DNA of 38,005 nt from Oscillospiraceae bacterium. GTDB lineage: Bacteria; Bacillota; Clostridia; Oscillospirales; Oscillospiraceae. The stretch spans positions 1 to 38,005 of the forward strand of contig JAFZSD010000059.1 in the NCBI GenBank assembly GCA_017619535.1. Direction: 5' to 3'. Each line of letters starts with the position of its first letter. Position 1 is the first letter of the stretch. Below the pieces are notes generated by a model that saw nothing but the letters and a program-made list of their open reading frames with translations, was not told where the DNA came from and did not search any database. Positions 1-8,965 of the stretch are shown here, in pieces. Position numbers and translations under genes: made by a program.

Positions 1-1217
1 CTAAGGAAGGCGACGCCCAGTACAGCTACAGCTTCACCGGCTGGAATCCGACGATCGCAGAAGTAACCGGCAACGCAACTTATACCGCACAGTTTGAGCA
101 GATCGTCAACGAGTACACGATCACTCCTCCGGAGGCAACCAATGGTATCGCTACAGTGGATAAAGAGACCGCTGCAGTCGGAGAGACAGTCACTGTAACC
201 GCAACTCCGGACGATGGCTACGAGCTCGATAAGATCACATACACCACGGCGGACGGCGAGACAGTGGATATCACTGAAACCGCGAGCTTTGAGATGCCGG
301 CATCCAACGTCACTGTGAATGTGACCTTTAAGGAGAAAGCCAATTCAGGAGGCAACGGTGGCAATGGTGGCAGCACCTCGACACCACACGACGTTGTCAT
401 TGAGAATCCCGAGAACGGCACCGCGACCGCGAGCAGGGACGAGGCGGTTGAAAACGCCATCGTTACTATTACGGTCACTCCGGACGAAGGCTATGAGGTC
501 GATGATGTCACGATAACAGACGCGTCCGGCAACGAGCTTACCGTCAAGGACAACGGCGACGGCACCTACAGCTTTGTGATGCCTGACAGCAAGGTCAACG
601 TAAATGTGACATTCAAGGAATCCAGCAGCAGCGAGCCGGTCGAGGAAGACTGCCCGTCTGCACAGTTCACAGACTTTGATCCTGACGCCTGGTATCACCA
701 GTACGTTGACTACGCAGTGGCGAACGGACTCATGAAGGGCATGTCCCCGACAACGTTCGAACCCGGCACCGCAACGACGAGAGCGATGATCGTTACGATG
801 CTCTGGCGTCTTGAAGGAGAGCCTGTAGTCAACGCCACGAATCCGTTCGATGATGTTAAGGATGGTGTCTGGTACACCGACGCTATCATCTGGGCTGCGG
901 ACAACGGTATAGTCGAAGGCTACGGCAACGGCAAGTTCGGCCCGACGGACGATATCACGCGCGAACAGCTCGCCACGATAATGTACAGGTACGCGAAGTA
1001 CAAGGGCTACGACGTGAGCGAGGCGGCTGACTTGAGCAAGTACACCGACGCGGACGAGATAAGCTCCTGGGCGCTCGATGCGATCAAGTGGGCGAATGCT
1101 GAAGGGCTTGTGAACGGCCGAAGCGAGACGACGATCGTACCGCAGGGCAAGGCTAACCGAGCTGAGACGGCGGCGATCTTCATGAGATTCATCGAGAACG
1201 TAGCGAAGAAAGCGTAA
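1..1217 (+). CDS. SLH-domain surface protein with InlB-type repeats (5' partial)
   Basis: The 3' part of a secreted surface protein; the frame is open to the left edge, so start and signal peptide lie outside. The first ~40 codons resemble an InlB B-repeat (FTGWNP...TYTAQFEQ). Two related ~80-residue beta repeats follow, of the divergent InlB/Flg_new_2 type: each runs from NGIATV or NGTATA through a DDGYEL/DEGYEV turn to (N)VNVTFKE. A short Gly/Asn linker separates them. Three SLH domains fill about nt 660-1205 (FTDFDPDAWYHQYVDYA..., then WYTDAIIWAADNGI..., then WALDAIKWANAEGL...). SLH domains bind pyruvylated secondary cell-wall polymer, so the protein is inferred to be non-covalently held on the wall. 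The usual TRAE signature is imperfect here (TRAM, TREQ, NRAE), unlike the next gene. The ligand of the repeats is unknown. A strong hairpin follows the stop. Confidence 0.88.
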   Translation, partial: KEGDAQYSYSFTGWNPTIAEVTGNATYTAQFEQIVNEYTITPPEATNGIATVDKETAAVGETVTVTATPDDGYELDKITYTTADGETVDITETASFEMPASNVTVNVTFKEKANSGGNGGNGGSTSTPHDVVIENPENGTATASRDEAVENAIVTITVTPDEGYEVDDVTITDASGNELTVKDNGDGTYSFVMPDSKVNVNVTFKESSSSEPVEEDCPSAQFTDFDPDAWYHQYVDYAVANGLMKGMSPTTFEPGTATTRAMIVTMLWRLEGEPVVNATNPFDDVKDGVWYTDAIIWAADNGIVEGYGNGKFGPTDDITREQLATIMYRYAKYKGYDVSEAADLSKYTDADEISSWALDAIKWANAEGLVNGRSETTIVPQGKANRAETAAIFMRFIENVAKKA

Positions 1218-1243
1218 CGTCTGATACTTAAAGCAAAATAGTA

Positions 1244-1292
1244 AAACGATCCCCCTGTGAGAGGCGGCTTGCCGATCACAGGGGGATCGTTT
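1244..1292 (+). terminator. Intrinsic terminator of the first SLH gene
   Basis: A perfect 17-bp stem (1244-1260 with 1276-1292; left arm AAACGATCCCCCTGTGA) with a 15-nt loop begins 26 bases after the stop codon. The right arm ends in TTT and is followed by GTTATTTA. Confidence 0.85.
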
Positions 1293-1377
1293 GTTATTTA
1301 CGGAGGATGGTGCTGGACAGTACGGCGTCAAATCTTGTCAAACGACATCAAAATACGTAAAAAATCTTAATAATCAC

Positions 1378-1406
1378 TTGAAATAAGCGCAAGGTTGGTT
1401 TATACT
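1378..1406 (+). promoter_or_regulatory. Sigma-A-type promoter of the VWA/SLH gene
   Basis: TTGAAA (1378-1383), a 17-base spacer and TATACT (1401-1406), preceded by an A/T-rich stretch. It lies 42 bases before the chosen ATG, after the upstream terminator, so the gene is probably monocistronic. Confidence 0.75.
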
Positions 1407-1447
1407 CTATATACCTATAAATATTGTTTCTGATAGGAGGAAACAAA

Positions 1448-4400
1448 ATGAAGAAGAGACTGAAAGTATTGCTGAGCCTGCTGCTGGTTCTCGCCATGTG
1501 CGTGAGCCTGCTTCCCGGTATAGCGCTGGCTGAGGATGATGAGACGCCGACAGAGCCGGCCATTCCGGTAGTTGGCAAGAATGTCGTTGCAAACACAGAC
1601 AGTAACGGCGATCCTAACGGTACTTATACAATCACCCTGCAGATAACCGGTGATGCAGATCCCGTAAGTCAGGGCAAGACGGGTAACGTTAACGTCATTA
1701 TCGTGTACGACATATCCCAGAGTATGACAACATTAGTCAGTGATGATGATCCCACTACAACTGACTACAGCCGTGCCGACTATGCCGAGGATGTGGTATA
1801 TAACTTCATTGCCAAACTGAAGACATATCAGGATGAAGCTAATCCCAACAACGTTGAGGTCGCTCTGGTCACTTTTGGCCCGAACGCCTCTATTGCACAG
1901 ACTTGGACTACCGACTTAACTAATGGAACTGATGGCATCAATCGCTTCTTTGACCAGGACGTGGATGGAACCGTCACCAGTACCCACAATTATGGCAGCA
2001 ACTATGGTACCAACTGGAACTGGGCGCTGGAGCGGGCAAATAGCCTCCTTACGACATTGAACAATAGAGAAGACAAGGATCCGACTTTCGTGATTCTTGT
2101 CACAGACGGCGTTTGCACGAAAAGTATCACGCAAAACGGTCAGGGCGATGCGCCCACTGGCAATCCCTGGACCTACTATCGCCAGTATCTCACTCCCGCT
2201 CTTACTCAAGCCAGCAGCATCGAGGGCCGCGATAATACTACACTGTATGGCATTTATGCCTATGGTACGGAAGCCGACCTTCTCGATGACCTGGTTTACT
2301 ATGCAAACAACGAATCGCATAGAACAAAGGAATACAATGGTACAGAATTATCCCTGACCGAAGTACCTAACAACAACACCGATGCCAACAACTATAACTT
2401 CGGCGCTACTGATCCTACTGATAATTATTTCAACGCAGGTAGCACTGATCAATTGAACGCTGCCATCGATTCCATATTTGAAGATGTCATCGCTATGATT
2501 GGTATCGCGAACTCTAGCATGGATGATGAAGTCAGCATTAAGGATCCTGAAACCGGTATGGCGATTATGGATCTGGTTACGGTGATTCCCAACACCTTTA
2601 AGTATTACCGAGCTGGCGGCAAGAACGCTGACAATACAGAAAAGTACGACCATAATGCCAACGGCGGCTTGGGCGTAGAATGGGAGAATCCCCCTGAAGA
2701 CAGCCAGGCAAAGGATAATAACGGCTCGGTCGTGTGGAATATTGCCGGTGTGCTGGAAGATGATGTGGTCTATTCGCTCACATTTGAGTGTGCCACCAGC
2801 CAGGATGCCCTTGACCTTGTTGCAGAGCTGAAGAACGGCACAAAAACAATTGCTGATCTGCCCGAGGATTTACAGGACTATGTCTTTGATGACGGAGAGG
2901 GCAACTACTCCATAAAGACCAACGGCGACCTTACGGTCACTTACGAGGACACCCGTTTCCCCGATGCAGAGATTGAGCCGTATAAGCCGGACTTGAATAT
3001 TAAACCCGTTCCTCTTGAAGCTACGCAGATTACTATTGAGAAAACCTGGGTTGGCCAGTATCAGGAGGAAGAGGAAGCCCCGAAGATTACTATCGGCATT
3101 AAGAGCGACGACCCTGAAGCTTCGGAAGATTCCTTTGAACTGGCCTTTGCATCAGGAACACACACCGGTCAAAGATATATTTCCACTGGCGTAATGACAG
3201 TTGACGGGGCAGGCAACGTTACTACAGCCGTTACCGGACACGACTTTGAGCTTACAGAGAAGGTTGAAGGTTCCAACCTCTCCTACCACTGGGAGCTCCA
3301 TGCCGAAACCATGCACCCAATGCTGAAAAACGGTAGCATTGTAATGCTTGTCAAGGTTAAAGACGAGACAGAGGTTCCAGAGGGAGTCAGTACGACTAAG
3401 ACCGTTACGAAGAATGGTGTTGCTTACTACCAGATTGGCACGAGTTTCTATAAAGAATCCAGTAGTAGTGCATCTCTTACCGCTACTAACTACCGACGTT
3501 CCACCCTGAACCTTAAGAAGGTAGTTAACGGGGAAGCTCCTAAGGGCGACGAATTCACTTTCTCAATGAAGCTCACTGCTCCGAGTACCGCTTCAGATGA
3601 AGATAAGGAATTCTGGTTTGCCGTTCAGGACGAAGAAGGAGAGTACATCCCCGGCGGTGAACTCACTGTCACTGGCGCTACCCGTGAGACCAAGACGCTG
3701 AAGAGCAATAATCCCAAGCTGACGAAAATACCGGTATATGATAGCGAAAAAGGCACCTACACATATACTTATGACGGGAAAGAATACACCGTTGACGCTG
3801 CCGATGGCGGTACGCCAACCACTGAAACAGTTGATGAACAGACAATAACAATTTGGTCGTACTACACCGATTATTACTACTTCGCCAGTGACGCTTCTGT
3901 AACAGTCGGTATGCAGGACGGCTGGAACCTCCGTTTCACCAACGTGCTGACCGGTACCACATATGAGTTCGAGGAGACAGTGCTTCCCGACCTCTATGCA
4001 CTGGTTGCAAAAGATCCGATCACGCTTTCACGGGATGAAGACGGTACTGATGTGATCTATCCCGCAACTGAAGCCGACGATGACAATGACGAGACGGATC
4101 CTCCCGCTGATATGCCTACCGTTACCGGTGCTAAGATCTCTGGCAAGGTTACCGAACTCAACAAGGATTATCAGGTGACCTACACCAATGAGTACAATGC
4201 CTCCACTGTTGTTGTTGTAAAGACTTTCGGCGGTATCATCACGGGGGATAAGGTTCCCACCGGCTTCACCGCAACTGTTACCTATGATGCAACAGATGCC
4301 TTTACTGGTGAGACTCCTCCATCCAGTGTCACTCTGTCAATCCCCGCTCAGGCAGCGGATGACCAGACCGGCGGAGAGACTGGCGGCAACCAACAGCCTG

Positions 4401-6895
4401 CCGAAAGTGTGAACCGCGAAGGCGGCGACACGACTACTACCGATGCCATTGTACCGGAAATCACCAACAATGGTCTGACATACACCTGGACTATCGATCG
4501 TGTGCCTGTGGGCCTTAATGTTACGGTTACAGAGTCTGGTACCGATGTTGACGGCTTGGCCCTTATTCCGGCTGATGACGCGACGAATCCTTCAGTCATC
4601 ACGGCTACCACTAAGGGCGAAGGCGACTTAGCTGATACGCCTACTGAAAAGGGAAAGACAACGACCCTCAACCTCAAGAACAACTACAAAGAAGCCACCG
4701 GCTTCATCACGATCACGAAGAAGGTCCCTGTTCTTGACAGCATCAGTGGAACGATGAACAGAGCTGGGTTCAGCTTTACGGTTAAGGATGCTTCTGGAAA
4801 AGTAGTGAATAATGCTCAGCAGGAATTCACTGTTGACACGGCTAGGCCTGTTGACGGTTATTGGATAGTTACGACAGACCCCATAGAGGTTCCTGTTGGC
4901 ACTTACACCGTGACCGAAAATGAGTTTGCTCTTACCGGCGTCATGGCCGACTACACGTTGACCACAGAGTATGCCCCCGTTGCAACAACTGCTACCGACG
5001 ACACCGGCGATGACCAGACTGGCAACAACACGAATTTGAATGATAATAGCAACGGTAACGGCACAGAAGTCGACAACAGCACCACCGATGAAGCTCCGAC
5101 ATGCGCAACGGTCACTGTGACTATTGAAGACACAGCGGATCAGCCCAAAGAAGTCACTGTTACCAACACCTTTGCTCCGAAGCCCGGCGAAATCACTGTT
5201 GTCAAGGAGTTCACCGGCGACATCACTAAGGATAAAGTCCCCACTGGTCTCACGATCACCGTTGAAGGTCAGGGTACCGATGGCAAGACCTATACGCTCA
5301 AGACTACCGAAGAAACCAATAATGAAGATGATCCGAACGCCGGTTCCGGCGCGGCCGCTGAAACCGATGATATCAAACTCACGGTTTCTGAAGATGGCCT
5401 TACCTACACCTGGGTCATCAGCAACGTTCCTGTCGACGATTACGAGATCACCGAGTCCGGCGAGAGGGTTGAAGGCTACAACGTAAAGACCACGTATAAG
5501 CCCGTGAAACCTGTCGAGGAAACAGAGGAACAGATAGTTTCCAACGATAAGCGCGATGCGACAGATGGTAGTGAAAACACTGAAGCAGCCAAATCTGCGT
5601 ATGTTACGATCAAAGCGAACGGCAAAGAGACTGCGACCATCACCAACGAATACACCGTTATCCCCGGCACCCTGAAGGTTATCAAGATCTTCGCGGGCGA
5701 CGACTTTACCAAGGACAATGTTCCCAAAGGTCTGACGATCACCGCTAAGGGTGAGAATACCGGCAAGACCTACACGTTCAAAACGACGGATACGGAAGGA
5801 CTTGAAGTATCTGAAGATGGTCTGACCTATACCTGGACAAATGATAAAGTTGCTCCCGACACCTATACTGTCAAAGAGTCCGGCGAGACTGTCAGCGGTT
5901 TCACTGTAGAGACCGAGTATGAACCGCAGGAAGAAGAGGACCTGGAGGCACAGGAGCAGGGCTATGAGGAAGCCGCAGCAGAGAACGATGACGACGAAGA
6001 AGAGGAAATGAAGGCTAAGACCGAGTCCGAGACCGAAGAGAAGCCCGCATATGCCAGAGTGATTGTTGAGGCTGAGAAAGAAAAGACAGCGACCATCACC
6101 AATACATACACTAAGAAAGAGTCTACGCCTTCAAATCCGCCCGAGCTCAACTATGTAGATCACTATGGTTACATGGTAGGCTATCCTGACGGAACTGTCC
6201 GACCGGCCGGCAACATCACGAGAGCTGAGGTCGCTACGATCTTCTTCCGCCTCCTCACTGATGAGAGCAGAAAAGAACTCTGGTGCACAGAGAATGACTT
6301 CTCCGATGTCAGCAGCGATCAGTGGTTCAACAACGCGGTGTCCACGCTGGCCAACGCCGGCATCCTGTCCGGTTATCCCGACGGCACGTTCAAGCCTGGC
6401 AACAACATAACAAGAGCTGAGCTTGCGACGATAGTGGCAAGATTCCTTCAGGATCGTATCAGCGCAGGCGTAGAGGTCAACCTGAGCGATATCTCCGGCC
6501 ACTGGGCTGAAGGCTTCATCATTCAAGTTGCTGAGAACGGAATCATTACCGGTTATCCGGACGGTACGTTCAAACCAGATCAGGCTATCACTAGAGCCGA
6601 GACTGTGACGATGGTCAACCGTCTGCTCCAGAGAAAGCCGGATAAGGATCACCTCCTTGATGATATGATCGTATGGCCGGATAACCAGGATACCGAGACC
6701 TGGTTCTATGCAGCCATTCAGGAAGCTACCAACAGCCACAGTTATTACCTCAGCAACTACTTTGAATGTGAAGTCTGGTTTGATCTCCTTGAGATGAGAG
6801 ACTGGGCAGCTCTTGAGAAAGAGTGGGCTGACTGGAATTCCGGCACACAGATCCCCGGCGACCCAATGCCGAATGCTCCTCAGCTCAACCCGTAA
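1448..6895 (+). CDS. Giant surface protein: signal peptide, VWA domain, B-type repeats, three SLH domains
   Basis: A 1815-residue secreted protein. The ATG at 1448 is preferred over an in-frame ATG at 1424 because AGGAGG (1435-1440) sits 7 bases before it and the product then opens with a clean signal peptide (KKR core, cleavage after ALA near residue 28). A von Willebrand A domain occupies about residues 80-350, with the MIDAS motif DISQS at 88-92 and a later VTDG. Cna-B/DUF5979-like beta modules follow; three near residues 925, 1247 and 1407 are clearly homologous (KTFGG, KEFTG, KIFAG, then KVPTG or NVPKG) and end in TNT/TNEY. A very acidic linker (about 1495-1525) leads to three SLH domains with ITRAE signatures. 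There is no LPXTG, so anchoring is inferred to be by SLH domains to wall polymer. The build resembles adhesins or pilus-tip proteins; the ligand is unknown. Codon use looks more A/T-rich than in the housekeeping genes. Confidence 0.92.
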   Translation: MKKRLKVLLSLLLVLAMCVSLLPGIALAEDDETPTEPAIPVVGKNVVANTDSNGDPNGTYTITLQITGDADPVSQGKTGNVNVIIVYDISQSMTTLVSDDDPTTTDYSRADYAEDVVYNFIAKLKTYQDEANPNNVEVALVTFGPNASIAQTWTTDLTNGTDGINRFFDQDVDGTVTSTHNYGSNYGTNWNWALERANSLLTTLNNREDKDPTFVILVTDGVCTKSITQNGQGDAPTGNPWTYYRQYLTPALTQASSIEGRDNTTLYGIYAYGTEADLLDDLVYYANNESHRTKEYNGTELSLTEVPNNNTDANNYNFGATDPTDNYFNAGSTDQLNAAIDSIFEDVIAMIGIANSSMDDEVSIKDPETGMAIMDLVTVIPNTFKYYRAGGKNADNTEKYDHNANGGLGVEWENPPEDSQAKDNNGSVVWNIAGVLEDDVVYSLTFECATSQDALDLVAELKNGTKTIADLPEDLQDYVFDDGEGNYSIKTNGDLTVTYEDTRFPDAEIEPYKPDLNIKPVPLEATQITIEKTWVGQYQEEEEAPKITIGIKSDDPEASEDSFELAFASGTHTGQRYISTGVMTVDGAGNVTTAVTGHDFELTEKVEGSNLSYHWELHAETMHPMLKNGSIVMLVKVKDETEVPEGVSTTKTVTKNGVAYYQIGTSFYKESSSSASLTATNYRRSTLNLKKVVNGEAPKGDEFTFSMKLTAPSTASDEDKEFWFAVQDEEGEYIPGGELTVTGATRETKTLKSNNPKLTKIPVYDSEKGTYTYTYDGKEYTVDAADGGTPTTETVDEQTITIWSYYTDYYYFASDASVTVGMQDGWNLRFTNVLTGTTYEFEETVLPDLYALVAKDPITLSRDEDGTDVIYPATEADDDNDETDPPADMPTVTGAKISGKVTELNKDYQVTYTNEYNASTVVVVKTFGGIITGDKVPTGFTATVTYDATDAFTGETPPSSVTLSIPAQAADDQTGGETGGNQQPAESVNREGGDTTTTDAIVPEITNNGLTYTWTIDRVPVGLNVTVTESGTDVDGLALIPADDATNPSVITATTKGEGDLADTPTEKGKTTTLNLKNNYKEATGFITITKKVPVLDSISGTMNRAGFSFTVKDASGKVVNNAQQEFTVDTARPVDGYWIVTTDPIEVPVGTYTVTENEFALTGVMADYTLTTEYAPVATTATDDTGDDQTGNNTNLNDNSNGNGTEVDNSTTDEAPTCATVTVTIEDTADQPKEVTVTNTFAPKPGEITVVKEFTGDITKDKVPTGLTITVEGQGTDGKTYTLKTTEETNNEDDPNAGSGAAAETDDIKLTVSEDGLTYTWVISNVPVDDYEITESGERVEGYNVKTTYKPVKPVEETEEQIVSNDKRDATDGSENTEAAKSAYVTIKANGKETATITNEYTVIPGTLKVIKIFAGDDFTKDNVPKGLTITAKGENTGKTYTFKTTDTEGLEVSEDGLTYTWTNDKVAPDTYTVKESGETVSGFTVETEYEPQEEEDLEAQEQGYEEAAAENDDDEEEEMKAKTESETEEKPAYARVIVEAEKEKTATITNTYTKKESTPSNPPELNYVDHYGYMVGYPDGTVRPAGNITRAEVATIFFRLLTDESRKELWCTENDFSDVSSDQWFNNAVSTLANAGILSGYPDGTFKPGNNITRAELATIVARFLQDRISAGVEVNLSDISGHWAEGFIIQVAENGIITGYPDGTFKPDQAITRAETVTMVNRLLQRKPDKDHLLDDMIVWPDNQDTETWFYAAIQEATNSHSYYLSNYFECEVWFDLLEMRDWAALEKEWADWNSGTQIPGDPMPNAPQLNP
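4205..6115 (+). repeat. Tandem B-type (Cna-B/DUF5979-like) protein repeats
   Basis: Three diverged copies of a ~150-residue unit inside the giant surface protein begin near 4205, 5185 and 5665. Each opens with a K-x-F-x-G strand and K(V)P-x-G, passes a LTYTW strand and a TESG or KESG turn, and closes on TNT/TNEY. They match at protein level but have drifted at DNA level, suggesting old duplications. Confidence 0.7.
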
Positions 6896-6919
6896 CTAAT
6901 TAACAGAACCATTAACGGA

Positions 6920-6955
6920 GCAGGGATCAGACGCTTGTCTGATCCCTGCGTTTTT
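6920..6955 (+). terminator. Intrinsic terminator of the VWA/SLH gene
   Basis: A perfect 13-bp stem (GCAGGGATCAGAC at 6920-6932 with 6937-6949) and a GCTT tetraloop, followed directly by GTTTTT. It lies 24 bases after the stop codon. Confidence 0.92.
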
Positions 6956-6976
6956 ACAGCGATTTTCATTTTACAG

Positions 6977-7005
6977 TTGCCTGTTTGATAAAACGATAGT
7001 ATAAT
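6977..7005 (+). promoter_or_regulatory. Promoter of the 17-residue-repeat small protein
   Basis: TTGCCT (6977-6982), 17-base spacer, perfect TATAAT (7000-7005). It sits between the upstream terminator and the small gene, so this gene has its own promoter. Confidence 0.8.
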
Positions 7006-7053
7006 CACATCGGATAATGCTGCAAAGGCAGCGATTTGAAAGGAGATACGACC

Positions 7054-7269
7054 ATGGGACTTAAGGACAAGATGGACGAGGTCCTTGAGAAGACCGACAT
7101 CGACGATAAGATCAAGGCGAAGGTCGCAGAACTCAAGGATAAGACCGACATTGACGACAAGATCAAGGCCAAAGTGAACGAGGTCCTCGACAAGACCGAT
7201 ATCGACGAAAAGATCAAAGCCAAGGTCGACGAGATCAAAGACAAGTTTACTAAGGAAAAAGAGGAATAA
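7054..7269 (+). CDS. Small highly charged protein made of 17-residue amphipathic repeats
   Basis: A 71-residue protein. The ATG at 7054 is chosen because AAAGGAG (7039-7045) stands 8 bases before it; an in-frame TTG at 7036 would place the start upstream of that site. After a 12-residue head (MGLKDKMDEVLE) come three tandem 17-residue units, K-T-D-I-D-(D/E)-K-I-K-A-K-V-x-E-x-x-D, then the tail KFTKEKEE. Hydrophobic residues at unit positions 4, 8, 12 and 15 predict an amphipathic, perhaps coiled-coil, helix; nearly all other positions are Lys, Asp or Glu. There is no Cys, Trp, Tyr, signal peptide or membrane segment, so it is probably cytoplasmic. It has its own promoter and a following hairpin, a complete transcription unit. 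I recognise no family. LEA-like or apolipoprotein-like helical repeat proteins are the nearest analogies, by composition only. Confidence 0.8.
   Translation: MGLKDKMDEVLEKTDIDDKIKAKVAELKDKTDIDDKIKAKVNEVLDKTDIDEKIKAKVDEIKDKFTKEKEE
7090..7242 (+). repeat. Three tandem 51-bp coding repeats
   Basis: Units at 7090-7140, 7141-7191 and 7192-7242 each encode one 17-residue repeat of the small protein, beginning AAGACCGA. Copies differ mainly at third codon positions, so the peptide is better conserved than the DNA, consistent with purifying selection. Confidence 0.88.
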
Positions 7270-7289
7270 GCACGTTAACGCCAGCGTAT

Positions 7290-7320
7290 AAGGCCTCCGG
7301 ACATCTCGTTCGGAGGCCTT
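7290..7320 (+). terminator. Hairpin after the small repeat protein
   Basis: A perfect 10-bp stem AAGGCCTCCG (7290-7299) with CGGAGGCCTT (7311-7320) and an 11-base loop, 20 bases after the stop. No T-run follows beyond the TT in the stem, so termination may be partial. Confidence 0.6.
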
Positions 7321-7366
7321 GCTAATGTCCATATGAATTATAGGTTTACATAAAACTACGATTATA

Positions 7367-7395
7367 TTGACATATCCGGACTATTAAACTAGAAT
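7367..7395 (+). promoter_or_regulatory. Promoter of the MATE exporter gene
   Basis: A consensus TTGACA (7367-7372), 17-base spacer and TAGAAT (7390-7395), 32 bases before the chosen TTG start codon. Confidence 0.82.
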
Positions 7396-7427
7396 CAGAG
7401 TATCAGAAAAGAAACAGGTGAACATGT

Positions 7428-8807
7428 TTGAGGAAGCTCTTCGCAGTTGATAAGTCGTTTTTCCGGCTTCTCTTTACTATCTCAATACCGATATCACTGC
7501 AGGGCCTCATAACTTTTGTCGTGCAGCTCATAGATACGATGATGCTGGGACATTTCGGGGAGACGACGATCTCGGCGGCAGCGCTGGCAACGTCGTTTTT
7601 TACTATAACGCACTGTACGTGTCTCGGTCTCAGCAACGGCTGCGTCGTAATAACCTCACAGTACTGGGGAAAGCGCGAGCTCGGACCCATACGGGCGATG
7701 ACGTCCATCTGCCTCAAGATAGCTGTGGCGCTAATGGCGTTCTATGCTGTAGTGACATACTTTTTCCCGGCACAGATCATGGCACTCTACACCTCAGATC
7801 CTGACGTTATTGCAGAGGGTGTAAAGTACCTCCGTATTCTTGCTTTTACGTTTATCCTTGACGGTATCACGGTTTCCAGTACAGCTATACTTCGCAGCTT
7901 CGGGAACGTTAGGGTCGCGCTGATATCAGGTATAATAGCGTGTCTGGTTAACTGCTTCTGCAACTGGGTGTTCATCTTCGGCAAGATAGGCGCGCCCGCT
8001 ATGTACATCTCCGGCGCAGCGCTCGGCACTCTCATAGCACGTATCTGCGAGTTCGCAATAGTCTTTGGTTATCTTATTTTCAGAGACAAGGTCATCTCTT
8101 TCAGGCTGCACCATCTGCGCGGTTTCAACCGTGAGATATTCAGGAAGTATCTGAAGGTGGGCCTGCCCGTGCTGTTCAGCGACCTGCTCATGATAATCGG
8201 TGCAAATCTCATCACGGTCATCATCGGACATACGGGCAGGATGTTCACCGCAGCCAACAGTATCGCCTCACAGATAGGCAATATCATATTCACGCTGTTC
8301 ATGGGCATCTCGGCTGCCGGCGCCGTTATCATCGGAAATTCGATAGGCGAGGGCAGTTACCGGAAGGCTTACGATCAGGGCAAAGCGCTCATAGGCGTCT
8401 GCGTTATCTTCAGCCTTATCGGAGGACTAATACTGTATCTTGTGCGCATACCGATCATAGACATTTTCAAGGTCACGGATACGACGAAGGTATACGCGGC
8501 GCAGATAATCACGGTCATCGCTGCGATGCTGGTCGTACAGCTCGGAGATAACCTGCTGACGAAGGGCATCCTCCGCGGCGGAGGCGACACGCGGTTCCTC
8601 ATTGTCGGCGATACGGTCTTTACGTATTTTGTTTCAGTGCCGCTCGGGTATCTCGCGGCGTTCAAATGGGGTTTTCCGATCTGGCTGACCTATTTCATGC
8701 TGCGGACGGACATGATATGCAAGTTCATTCTCTGCATCTGGCGGTTCGTTTCCAAGAAGTGGATACGGGATACTACTAAGAGCGAGATAAAGCAGGAGAC
8801 GATCTGA
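7428..8807 (+). CDS. MATE family efflux transporter
   Basis: A 459-residue polytopic membrane protein, the usual MATE length, with twelve predicted membrane segments in two homologous halves. The N-terminus (KSFFRLLFTISIPISLQGLI, then DTMMLGHFGE) and the mid-protein segment GLPVLFSDLLMIIG with GHTGRMFTAANSIASQIGNI are characteristic. MATE proteins export cationic drugs or metabolites using a proton or sodium gradient; the substrate cannot be read here. The frame is closed by a TGA at 7419, so the only useful start is TTG at 7428, correctly spaced (7 bases) from AGGTG at 7416-7420. An ATG at 7424 is in another frame and gives only eight codons. The gene has its own promoter, is flanked by hairpins and is probably monocistronic. 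Confidence 0.92.
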   Translation: MRKLFAVDKSFFRLLFTISIPISLQGLITFVVQLIDTMMLGHFGETTISAAALATSFFTITHCTCLGLSNGCVVITSQYWGKRELGPIRAMTSICLKIAVALMAFYAVVTYFFPAQIMALYTSDPDVIAEGVKYLRILAFTFILDGITVSSTAILRSFGNVRVALISGIIACLVNCFCNWVFIFGKIGAPAMYISGAALGTLIARICEFAIVFGYLIFRDKVISFRLHHLRGFNREIFRKYLKVGLPVLFSDLLMIIGANLITVIIGHTGRMFTAANSIASQIGNIIFTLFMGISAAGAVIIGNSIGEGSYRKAYDQGKALIGVCVIFSLIGGLILYLVRIPIIDIFKVTDTTKVYAAQIITVIAAMLVVQLGDNLLTKGILRGGGDTRFLIVGDTVFTYFVSVPLGYLAAFKWGFPIWLTYFMLRTDMICKFILCIWRFVSKKWIRDTTKSEIKQETI

Positions 8808-8896
8808 ATCTGCTCCTGAAGAACGGGGAAGCGCTTAGATACGGCGACCTGAGCCCCTGAATTCAGGAGTACCTGCCAAGTTAACATAATACAAAC

Positions 8897-8945
8897 AAGC
8901 GCCCCTGCAGGCTGTGACATGATCACGATGCCTACAGGGGCGCTT
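8897..8945. terminator. Bidirectional terminator between MATE and lysR genes
   Basis: An 11-bp perfect outer stem AAGCGCCCCTG (8897-8907) with CAGGGGCGCTT (8935-8945), with a partly paired inner part (GCAGGC/GCCTAC). It lies between convergent genes; the minus-strand exit is GTTTGTATT and the plus-strand exit CTCTTAATAA. Confidence 0.75.
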
Positions 8946-8965
8946 CTCTTAATAAGATTAATGGG

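Noticed and set aside
345..1331. A 328-codon minus-strand frame over the first SLH gene
   Set aside because: No recognisable motif; it spans the terminator hairpin and lies opposite a clear SLH protein.
1424..1447. ATG at 1424 as start of the giant surface protein
   Set aside because: It lies upstream of the AGGAGG site, and the extra eight residues would precede the signal peptide.
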